64,000 bases of DNA, from positions 439,311-503,310 of the forward strand of contig NZ_PPTH01000017.1 in assembly GCF_002954225.1 (NCBI RefSeq), given 5' to 3'. This DNA is from Arthrobacter ruber. Lineage in GTDB: Bacteria; Actinomycetota; Actinomycetes; Actinomycetales; Micrococcaceae. Position numbers and translations under genes: made by a program. The notes below the pieces were generated by a model. It ran no database searches. It was given only the letters and a program-made list of their open reading frames with translations, and had not been told where the DNA came from. Below are positions 8,276 through 18,400 of the stretch, one piece after another. Within the stretch, counting starts at the first letter, position 1, and each line of letters begins with the position of its first letter.

Positions 8276-8996
8276 CCGGGAGTCGACGGCACGGCACGGG
8301 GCGCAGGGCGCGATGCGCCACCAGCGGACACAGGAGTCGCCGCGCCAGCTGCGGGCCCAGGCGAAACGTGATCCCACCGAGTGGCACGGCCACCGGATCG
8401 TCACCGAGACCGACCTCGGCGCCGTCTTCGAGGAGGACGACGCCGAGCGGCGCCGCCGTATGTCGCGGCGCCGCATCCGCCACGGCGTCGTGCTGGTGCT
8501 GCTCGTGGGACTGCTGGCAGCCGGCGTCTTCCTGGCCGTCGGCCTCGCACGCGGCGACATCAGCATCGGGGCCTCCGAGCCGACCCCGACGCCCACGTCG
8601 ACCTGCCCGGCGGGGCCCTTCGACTACCAGGACCCGAGCGCCATCACCGTCAACGTCTACAACAGCACGAGCATCGACGGTCTTGCCGGCGCGGCGGCGG
8701 ACCAGCTCCGGGGCCGCGCCTTCGCGGTACGGGACATCGGCAATCGCCAGGTCGACGCCGCGGCCGTGACGGCGGTCATCGTCTCGGGGGAGGGCGGACG
8801 CGCCAACGCCTTCACCCTGCAGCGCACCCTGCCCGGATCGGTCTACCGGGCCGACGAGCGCGAGGACAGGTCGGTCGACGTCATCGTCGGGTCCTCCTTC
8901 GCCGGCCTGGTGCCGCCCGAGGGAGTGGACATCACGCCGGCGGGGCTCAGCTGCGCACCCGAGCCGGGAGCGACGCCCACCCCCGTGGCACCCTAG
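8268..8996 (+). CDS. Membrane-anchored LytR C-terminal domain protein
   Basis: 242 residues. A basic cytosolic N-terminus (about 1-65) leads to one transmembrane helix (RHGVVLVLLVGLLAAGVFLA, about 70-92), a short Thr/Pro linker, then an extracytoplasmic LytR_C domain beginning ITVNVYNSTSIDGLA. It lacks the LytR-CpsA-Psr catalytic domain. LytR_C proteins are linked to cell-wall glycopolymer metabolism but their role is unresolved. It is translated from the same message as the 7976 gene (8-bp overlap). Confidence 0.85.
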   Translation: MTDRESTARHGAQGAMRHQRTQESPRQLRAQAKRDPTEWHGHRIVTETDLGAVFEEDDAERRRRMSRRRIRHGVVLVLLVGLLAAGVFLAVGLARGDISIGASEPTPTPTSTCPAGPFDYQDPSAITVNVYNSTSIDGLAGAAADQLRGRAFAVRDIGNRQVDAAAVTAVIVSGEGGRANAFTLQRTLPGSVYRADEREDRSVDVIVGSSFAGLVPPEGVDITPAGLSCAPEPGATPTPVAP

Positions 8997-9110
8997 GCGC
9001 CCGCGGACGTCCGTCGGTCCCGGATGCGGGGAGGACGCGGATGACCGGAGGCCGGCCTCGTGGTCATGTCCGCGGGCTCGACGTCGGCGCGGTCCGTTCG
9101 GTGTCGGCGG

Positions 9111-9740
9111 TCAGGAGGCCGATCGGCCCGCCACGGCACGGCGCCGGAGCGCCAGCGGATAGACGACCCACAGCAGCAGCACCACGAGCAGGATCGATCC
9201 GGCCACGACGAGGCCCGCGGCCCGGCCCACCACGAGGTCGAAGATCAGCCATGCGGTGCCCGCGAGCACGAGTCCCACGAGGGCGATCGTGGTCCGGATG
9301 ATGACCGCGGTGTGCCGCACGAGCGTCGCCTTCACGCGCAGGCCGAACAGCACGCGGTGCAGGTTCACCGAGGACAGCACCAGGGCGGTGATCAGCGCCG
9401 ACAGGCAGACGAGGCACAGGTAGACGAGGACCTGCACGTCGTCGAGCTCGGTGAACCGGCTCTGGAACGGCAGGGTCAGCAGGAATCCGGTGAGGATCTG
9501 GATGCCCGTCTGCATCACCCGCAGCTCCTGCAGCATCTCCTGCCAGTTGCGGTCGAGGCGCTGGTTGCTGCTCTCGCCCCGCCCGTCGTCGTCCGGGGAC
9601 AGGTCGGTGCCGGACGCCCGGACGACGGCGCCCGTGGCGCCGGACGGGGCGCCGTCCCGGTCCGACGGCGTCGAATGCCCAGGACCCGGACGGGACATGG
9701 CTGCGCCGCTCTCTCCGACCGGATCCGCCGCGGTGCTCAC
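9111..9740 (-). CDS. DUF6328-like membrane protein
   Basis: 209 residues. A polar N-terminal tail of about 60 residues is followed by four predicted transmembrane helices (ILTGFLLTLPFQ, VYLCLVCLSALITALVL, TTIALVGLVLAGTAWLIF, LVVAGSILLVVLLLWVVY). The segment LDRNWQEMLQELRVMQTG before the first helix matches what I recall of the DUF6328 family. Function unknown. It ends convergent with the LytR_C gene and starts 16 bp downstream of the pdxK stop, so the two minus-strand genes may be co-transcribed. Confidence 0.75.
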   Translation of the reverse strand: MSTAADPVGESGAAMSRPGPGHSTPSDRDGAPSGATGAVVRASGTDLSPDDDGRGESSNQRLDRNWQEMLQELRVMQTGIQILTGFLLTLPFQSRFTELDDVQVLVYLCLVCLSALITALVLSSVNLHRVLFGLRVKATLVRHTAVIIRTTIALVGLVLAGTAWLIFDLVVGRAAGLVVAGSILLVVLLLWVVYPLALRRRAVAGRSAS

Positions 9741-9755
9741 CTGGACTCCCTCCCG

Positions 9756-10577
9756 TTACGCGCGCGCGCCGCCCTGCCACACGGCGTCGAAGGGGGCGTT
9801 CGACGCCACGCGGTTGCGGATGCCCTCGGTGACGAAGGCCTTGGCGGTGCGGGCGGCGTCGAGCGGTGCCGCGCCCTTGGCGAGTTCGGCGGCGACGGCC
9901 GCTGCCAGGGTGCAGCCCGCGCCACTCACGGCGACCTCGCCGACCTTCGGTGCGGACAGCACCTCGAGGGTCTCCCCGTCGAAGTAGACGTCCACGGCGT
10001 CGGGTCCCTCGATGCGCACCCCGCCCTTGGCGAGGACCACGGCACCGCTCTGCCGGTGGATGATGCGGGCGGCTTCCTTCAGGTCGTCGAGCGTCCCGAT
10101 GGTGATCCCGGAGAGGGACTCCGCCTCGAAGTGGTTCGGGGTGACGAAGGTGGCCAGCGGCAGGATGTTCGCCTTCAGGGCCTGGTCGGTGTCGAGCGCG
10201 GCACCGGGTTCCTGTCCCTTGCAGATCAGGACCGGATCGAGGACCACGTTGTCCCACTCCTGGCTCTTCAGGGCGGTGGCCACGGTGTCGATGGTGTCGG
10301 GGGTGCCGAGCATCCCGAGCTTGACCGTACGGAGCGGGTAGCAGGACTGGATGGCCTCCAGCTGGTCGGCGATCACCTGCTGGTCCACGGGTACGAAGCG
10401 GTGCTGCCAGTCGTTCTTCGGGTCGAAGGAGACGATGCAGGTCAGCGCCACGATGCCGTAGACGTCGAGTTCCTGGAACGTCTTGAGGTCGGCCTGGGCG
10501 CCGGCGCCGCCCGTCGCCTCGGAGCCGGCGATGGTCAGGGTGACGGCGGGGGTTGCGGAGGTCTGGGTCTCGGACAT
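9756..10577 (-). CDS. pdxK: Pyridoxal/pyridoxine kinase of the ThiD-like type
   Basis: 273-residue ribokinase-fold enzyme. It carries TIAGSEATGGAGAQADLKTF at the N-terminus, a DPVLICKG block, TPNHFEAESLSG, and the C-terminal SGAGCTLAAAVAAELA. The Cys in GAGCT and the FDPKNDWQHRF block resemble the Bacillus subtilis PdxK (CC-type pyridoxal kinase) more than classical ThiD, so vitamin B6 salvage is favoured. HMP/HMP-P kinase activity for thiamine synthesis is the alternative. No thi genes are nearby. Confidence 0.82.
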   Translation of the reverse strand: MSETQTSATPAVTLTIAGSEATGGAGAQADLKTFQELDVYGIVALTCIVSFDPKNDWQHRFVPVDQQVIADQLEAIQSCYPLRTVKLGMLGTPDTIDTVATALKSQEWDNVVLDPVLICKGQEPGAALDTDQALKANILPLATFVTPNHFEAESLSGITIGTLDDLKEAARIIHRQSGAVVLAKGGVRIEGPDAVDVYFDGETLEVLSAPKVGEVAVSGAGCTLAAAVAAELAKGAAPLDAARTAKAFVTEGIRNRVASNAPFDAVWQGGARA

Positions 10578-10700
10578 CTCCCTAGTCTGCCCGAACCGGC
10601 TCCGGGGCGGCCACCCGGCCCTTCACCGGGATCTCGTCGAGCGCCGGGCAGAGTGGAGGGTAGGGCGAAGCCTGCGGCTCCCACGCGCGTGTCGCCCGGA

Positions 10701-12915
<2,215 letters not shown>

Positions 12916-13024
12916 GTACGTCGTGCCAACCTCTGCCAGTAGCCCCCTGGATGTTCTGCGGCGCCCCAGCGCGCCCGTTTCACGATACGGTAACGCGGCT
13001 GCCGGCGAGTGCTGCGTCCTACGG

Positions 13025-13564
13025 CTAGCGGCCCCACCCGGCATGCGCGAGCGCCTGGCGCAGCAGATCCCCGCGACCGCCGGAGAGCTCGGCCTGGATG
13101 GTGGGGCTCAGGGCCTCGGAGGGGGTGAGCCAGGACAGCTCGAGCGCGTCCTGGCGGGGAGCGCATTCCCCGGTCACGGGGATGATGTACGCGAGGGCGA
13201 CCGCGTGCTGGCGGTCGTCGGTCAGGCCGGTCTCCGAGGGGGACGGGAAGTATTCCGCGATCGTGAAGGGCAGGGGCGACGGCGCCAGCTGCGGCAGGGC
13301 GAGCGGCCCGAGGTCCTTCTCGAGGTGGCGCAGCAGCGCCGCGCGGATGGTCTCGCGGTACATCACGCGGCCGGACACGAAGGTCCGCAGCATCTCGCCC
13401 TGCTCGTTGGCCTGCAGGAGCAGCCCCACCTCGTTGACGTACCCGAGGGCGTCGCACCGCACGGGGATCGCCTCCACGTACACCATCGGGAGGCGGCGGC
13501 GGGCCTCGTACAGGTCATCTTCGGAGAGCCAGCCCGGGTTGGGATCAGGGGTGCGTACGTTCAT
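13025..13564 (-). CDS. DUF4916 / NUDIX-like protein with a degenerate Nudix box
   Basis: 179 residues with a NUDIX-type layout. The box region reads G-x5-E-x7-RHLEKDLG, where a canonical box would have R-E-U-x-E-E-x-G. Two of the metal-binding Glu positions are His and Lys and a third is Asp, so classical pyrophosphohydrolase activity may be weak or lost. A YVEAIPVRCDALGYVNEVGL strand pair at the start is typical of DUF4916. Nine bases separate it from the upstream VOC gene, so the two are likely co-transcribed. Confidence 0.75.
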   Translation of the reverse strand: MNVRTPDPNPGWLSEDDLYEARRRLPMVYVEAIPVRCDALGYVNEVGLLLQANEQGEMLRTFVSGRVMYRETIRAALLRHLEKDLGPLALPQLAPSPLPFTIAEYFPSPSETGLTDDRQHAVALAYIIPVTGECAPRQDALELSWLTPSEALSPTIQAELSGGRGDLLRQALAHAGWGR

Positions 13565-13572
13565 ACCCCCAG

Positions 13573-14316
13573 TTAAGCAGACACCCGCCCCTGAATCCTG
13601 TCAGTGGACCGCCCGAGGAACTCCCGCCGGCACTCGTTGATCCAGACCTCGGCGCCCCAGGGAGCGCGTACGCGCAGCGACCGCCCGTAGCTCCCGTCGA
13701 CGACGGCGGGCTCGAACCCGGCACCGGTGAGGCCGCCGAGCAGGTCCTGCACATCACCGTCGTACTCGAACGCCAGTTCCGCCGCCGTCCGATGTCCCGT
13801 GTGCGCCGCCACGAGGCCGCCGTTCTTCGCGCGGAAGTCGTGCCACGTGCCGGTGTCCGAACTGATCCTCGACCTCGCCCCGATGTCCTGCAGGACCCCG
13901 ACGGCAGGGCCGACGTCGGGGGTGTACCAGCGGACCAGGACCGCCAGGGGCGACGGCGGCGCGCCCGTCTCGCGCGGCCCTGCGTCCGCGAGGAAGGACA
14001 TCCCGTCCGGTGCGGAGACGCGGGCCGCGAGTCCGTGGCCTTCCCGGGAGAGCTCGACGGTCAAGCGGGCACCGCCCTCGGCGGTCCGGCGGGCGAACTC
14101 GCGCACATCGGAGACGTCGAACGCGAGCGAGGTGGTGCCGTCCTCCGGGCTGCCCGGCTCACAGGCATGGAGTGCCACGCGACCGCTGCTGGCGTCGAAC
14201 ACGGCGTAGGAGCCGCTGGGTGCGGGGTCCGCGGCCGGGCGGAGCCCGAGCGCCTGCAGGAAGCGGGACGCGCCCGGAAGATCCGGCGTGTTGACGATGG
14301 GGCGGACGCGGAGCAT
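13573..14316 (-). CDS. VOC (glyoxalase/bleomycin-resistance fold) family protein
   Basis: 247 residues with two vicinal-oxygen-chelate modules. The first begins VRPIVNTPDLPGASRFLQAL and contains RVALHACEPG; the second begins LVRWYTPDVGPAVGVLQDIG and contains FEYDGDVQDLLGGL. These metal-binding proteins range from lyases to dioxygenases and drug-binding proteins; the substrate is not identifiable. The ATG at 14316 overlaps the tail of the damaged antitoxin-like gene upstream, suggesting former coupling. Confidence 0.75.
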   Translation of the reverse strand: MLRVRPIVNTPDLPGASRFLQALGLRPAADPAPSGSYAVFDASSGRVALHACEPGSPEDGTTSLAFDVSDVREFARRTAEGGARLTVELSREGHGLAARVSAPDGMSFLADAGPRETGAPPSPLAVLVRWYTPDVGPAVGVLQDIGARSRISSDTGTWHDFRAKNGGLVAAHTGHRTAAELAFEYDGDVQDLLGGLTGAGFEPAVVDGSYGRSLRVRAPWGAEVWINECRREFLGRSTDRIQGRVSA

Positions 14317-14458
14317 CGGTTCTCCCTGGGGTCGGCGCGGAGGGCCTGTTCCACGAACGCGGACAGGCTGAGTGTCTCGTCGATACTGCGGTGCTTGGCC
14401 TCGACACGAGGTCCGGGGGCAGGTTCACGTCGAACTGCACCTTCGGTTCGTCGGCCAT
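14317..14458 (-). pseudogene. CopG/ribbon-helix-helix-like small protein broken by a 2-nt insertion
   Basis: From the ATG at 14458 one frame reads MADEPKVQFDVNLPPDLV and then becomes nonsense. Two bases away the next frame reads EAKHRSIDETLSLSAFVEQA. Joined, they make a typical RHH/CopG antitoxin-like protein (LPPDLVEAKHRSIDETLSLS). The junction contains GTGTCGAG, where removing one GT restores the frame. The intact form would have run into the VOC start. Frames and junction are read directly; the family name is an inference from about 40 residues. Confidence 0.6.
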
Positions 14459-14480
14459 GGACAGGATGCCAGCAATCGGG

Positions 14481-14509
14481 TTCACGAATGACCAAGGGAG
14501 TCCTAGGGT
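14481..14509 (+). promoter_or_regulatory. Predicted leaderless promoter of the YdeI-like gene
   Basis: TTCACG (14481-14486), a 17-bp spacer and TAGGGT (14504-14509), followed after 7 bases by the ATG at 14517. Spacing places the transcription start at the start codon. Confidence 0.6.
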
Positions 14510-14516
14510 GTTTGGC

Positions 14517-15170
14517 ATGAAGGCCGAACTCCCCGAACTCCTGCTGCCCGATGCGCCGGCCTGGCGCCACTGGCTCGAGGAGAATCACGCGTCCTCGCCG
14601 GGCGTCTGGCTCATCGAGCACAAGAAGGGCGGGACGACGACGGCGCTGACCTACGCGCAGGCGCTCGACGAGGCGCTGTGCTTCGGCTGGATCGACGGCC
14701 AGGCGAAGTCCCGCGACGAAGGCAGCTACCTGCAGCGCTTCACGCCGCGCGGTCCGCGGAGCATCTGGTCGGTCCGCAACCGAACCTATGTGGACCGGCT
14801 GCGCGCCGAGGGACGGATGCGCGAGGCGGGGGAGCGGGCGGTCGCGGCGGCGCAGGCCGACGGCCGGTGGGAGCGGGCCTATGCCGGTCCGGCGACGGCC
14901 CAGGTGCAGCCGGAACTCATGGCGGCGATCGAGGCCGACGAGGCCGCACTGGCCACCTTCCGCACCCTCTCCTCCCAGAACCGGTATGCCATGATCTTCC
15001 GACTCTCCCAGTTGAAGACCGAGGCGGCGAAGCAGCGCAACATCACGAACTTCGTCGCGATGCTCGCCCGTGGCGAAACGGTCCACCCCCAAGGGCAAGG
15101 GGCGGGGCAAGGCCGCCGAATAGTACGCCCTTCGCCGATTCTTTACCAGAGCTTAAGGACTGACGGGTAG
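14517..15170 (+). CDS. YdeI/OmpD-associated family protein with an altered C-terminus
   Basis: YdeI-type bacteriocin-protection-like cytosolic protein: DAPAWRHWLEENHASSPGVW, GWIDGQAKSRDEGSYLQRF, WSVRNRTYVDRL and NITNFVAMLARGETVHP are family blocks. The frame as given ends at 15170 with an unfamiliar tail. If the C5 run at 15086-15090 had four C, the protein would instead end HPKGKGRGKAAE with a stop at 15121-15123, a lysine-rich end like relatives. So either a natural 1-bp slip or a sequencing error changed the last residues; the conserved domain is intact either way. The name bacteriocin-protection comes from Salmonella work and need not apply here. Confidence 0.8.
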   Translation: MKAELPELLLPDAPAWRHWLEENHASSPGVWLIEHKKGGTTTALTYAQALDEALCFGWIDGQAKSRDEGSYLQRFTPRGPRSIWSVRNRTYVDRLRAEGRMREAGERAVAAAQADGRWERAYAGPATAQVQPELMAAIEADEAALATFRTLSSQNRYAMIFRLSQLKTEAAKQRNITNFVAMLARGETVHPQGQGAGQGRRIVRPSPILYQSLRTDG

Positions 15171-15191
15171 TTCTGGCACGGTTTCATTCGC

Positions 15192-15401
15192 TATGGTCGG
15201 AGAGCGTCATCCTGTTCCGAATCAGATCGCGGTAGCTCCCATCCGGAGCGCTGACTGCTACGAACCAGGACCGCACCACCGGTCGACCGGCGTCCGCGCC
15301 CTCGACCGCAGCACCATCCGGCTCAGCTGTCAGTACTGCTGGGGAGCAGAGGCTGAGCCGGCACAACGTCATTTGCACTCATCGCACGGCCCGACCGGTC
15401 G
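15192..15401 (+). promoter_or_regulatory. Leader region of the pilus operon: promoter, long hairpin, two palindromes
   Basis: The stretch 15124-15426 holds no convincing gene. I see a candidate promoter (TTCTGG at 15171, TATGGT at 15192-15197), a 12-bp palindrome at 15279-15290, a related 10-bp palindrome at 15392-15401, and a strong composite hairpin at 15318-15361. The hairpin's 10-bp outer stem (CCGGCTCAGC with GCTGAGCCGG) encloses a 5-bp inner stem with a GGGG loop. No T-run follows, so it is not an obvious terminator. A frame stays open from 15193, but its residues are Arg/His/Pro-rich and look non-coding. Confidence 0.5.
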
Positions 15402-15426
15402 CGGCGATCCTGTACAGGGGTATTTT

Positions 15427-18400
15427 TTGTCTCCACTTCGTGGGGGCCGGCGGTCTCACCGGCGCACGGTCTCTTGGTCTCTTCTGCACCGCGTCATGGC
15501 GATGTGCCTCGCGGTCGTCCTCGGCGCGGGTTCGGTCGTCGCGCTGTCCGTCTCCACTAGCTCGGGCGCTGTCGCGGCTCCGAGCGTCGCGAACGTTCCC
15601 GACAAGAAAACCGAGCCCTCTCCTTCCGTCGCGACGTCGACGCCTACTCCTGTCGAGGTGTCCACTCAGCCGGCCCCTCCTCAGGAGTCGAACCCTGAGG
15701 ATTCCGGGCCTGCCCCGTCAGTTGCAGCACCCACTCGGGAGCCGAGCCCGGACGAGCCTGAGCCTCGCATCTCCGTTCTGCCCCCCACCCCGAAGCCCGT
15801 TCCCTCTCCCGCGCCCGCTGCAACCCCGGACCTCGTGGTGCCTGGTGATGACCCTGCGGCCGAAAGCGGTCGTTCGCCACCTGCGGAGCCCGATAGGGCG
15901 GACGAATTCAGAACGTTCGCCCAGGTCGGTTCCGCTGCCATAGGTGCTCCCGAGGGGCCCCGCCAGGTGTGGGTCGAGTCCTTCGAGCAGGGACTGACGA
16001 ACACCGCCAGCGGACTTCCCACCTACGCCACGAACCGGTACACGGCGTCGCCGGGCTGGGCGACAGGAGCGAACTGCACGGGCGTCCTTCTGAACTACCT
16101 TGCCCCGTACCCGAACACTGCGTTCTGTCCCTCGCAGACCTCAGGAGGATCGTCCGCTGCGCGCGAGGCCCGACGCATGGCGGACGTACTCGGCCAGGTC
16201 CAGGTGCCCGTGGTCGGCGGTACGGCCGCCAACGCGCCGGCCAACGGTTCCAACGCCACGACTCGGAGCAATCACGCGCTCGTCTCGCTTCCCTACGCCG
16301 CACTCCCGGCGGGCAGCACCACGGTCCTTCAGTCCGCTGCAGGGATCGGAATCAGCGCCCCGAACCCGCGGTACTACGCACTCGCGATGGACGCCGTGGG
16401 CGCGCGGTGCGGCACGAACAACGCGGCGCTCTCGCTGAACCTGGTCACGGGTGCCACCACTCCGGTAACCCTCCTGACGGGATTCGGGGCCCCGATCGTT
16501 CCATGTACGCGAACGGGCAACGTCTACTACACGTCCCCCGCTCTCAGCACCGTCCCCGGCCTCACCGAACCGGCGTTCCCGACCTCCGTGCGGGCGGAGA
16601 CCTTCAACGGTACGAACACCGCCCTCCTCACACCCGCGCAGATCTCCGCTGCCCGGGTGCAGATCGCGAACGCTCAGGCGGGCGCGGGTGGCGGGTTCGG
16701 CGTGGACCAGATCCGGGTACTCGACGTCACGCCCGCTCTGGACGTCGCCTTCGATCCTGCACCGGCCACGGCTACCGTGCCCACGACCTTGACCTACACG
16801 ATCACCAACACCTCGGAGCTCTCTGCAAAGGCCGACTGGGGGTTCACGAACACGCTTCCGCAGGGGCTCACCGTGGCGCCGAACCCCACCCTCGGCGGCA
16901 CCTGCGTGAACTCCGTCGGCGCCGCCTTCGCCGTCACCGCCGCGGCGGGTACGGGTAGCATCTCGGTCACCGGTGGAGACCTCCCTGCGGGCGCAGCCTC
17001 GTGCACGATCTCGGTCAACGTGGTGGCAGCACAGGCAGGAACGTACTCCAGCGGCACCGTGACCGCCAACGGACTCATCGCATCGGCGCCGATCGACCTC
17101 ACGGTCGACCCCCGGACCACGATCACGGTGCGCAAGAACCTCCCCACGCGCACGGCATCGGCCGACCAGTTCACCCTTTCGCTACGCGAGGGCACCACCG
17201 TGCTGGCGTCGGCCACGACCTCCGGCACCGCCACCGGCATCCAGGCCGCGCAGATCACCGGCTCCACGGTGCGACCAGGCGCCACCTACACGATCTCCGA
17301 GGCACCGACGAACAACGCCGGTCTCGGTTACTCGAACGGCTACGAGTGTGCCCGGGCCGGCACGGTGATCGCCTCCGGATCTGGAGCGTCGGGTACCATC
17401 ACCATCCCCGACGAGGCGGGGGCGGAGATCACCTGCACCTTCACGAACACCGCGCAGACGCCGCGCCTGTTCTGCGACACCAACCACTTCTACTCGATCC
17501 AGGCCACCGGTGCGCTGGAGCAGGCGGACATCGTCGCGGGAGGCCTTCCCGCTGCAGTCGGAAGCTGGACGAGCGTGTCATCAGCGAACGCCCTCGGCAT
17601 CGGATCGGGCGGGAACGTCGCGTACGCGCTCGACCGGTCGAGCGACGGAAGCGACGTGCTGTCGATTCTCAAGTGGACCCCGGGCGGCGGTTTCGTGAAG
17701 CTGCCCAGCTCGGCCTACACGACCACGACCAATAACGGTGTCGAGGTCGCGGGCACCATCGTTGCCGGCGCCGTGGACCTTTCGAACGGTCGCTATCTCT
17801 TCGGCAAGTTCAACGGTGGGCAGTTCCACATCTGGAGCTTCACCGAGACGAACCCACTCGCGTCCCGGTTCGCTTACGTGGGTTCGTTCGCCGCAGGCAC
17901 CGTATCCGCGAACGGGGACATGGCACTCGACGCCAACGGGAACCTGTATGTGGTCGGTGCGCCTTCGGGCGACTCCACGAGCACCACGAGCACCATCACG
18001 ATCTACACGATCGCCAGGGCGACGCTCACCGCAGCGAACGGCGGCTCGTTGGCGGTGAGCACGTCCACGGCGAAGCCGTTGACCGGCACCGATGCTGCCT
18101 TCGCCAATCCGAACGGCGTCGCGTTCTCGCCACGCGGTACCCTCTACCTCGGCAATGTGGGAAGCGCCTACGAGTTCGATGCCAACACCGGGCGCCGTGT
18201 GCCGGGTACGCCCCGCGTGTCCGTCAACTCCACCGACCTCGCGAGTTGCACGACGCCCTCGACCATCACCGTGCAGAAGAACGTGGTGGCACGGCAGGCC
18301 CCGAGCGACCAGTTCACCCTGACGGCAGCGACAGGATCGCCACCGGCAACAATCGCCACGGCAACGACCTCCGGAGCTGCTACCGGGCGCCAGGCTGAGC

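Noticed and set aside
15193-15426. ATG at 15193 as the start of the large surface protein
   Set aside because: The codons before 15427 encode an Arg/His/Pro-rich, non-conserved stretch crossing a strong hairpin, and the ATG falls inside the predicted -10 box. A signal-peptide-like N-terminus appears only later.
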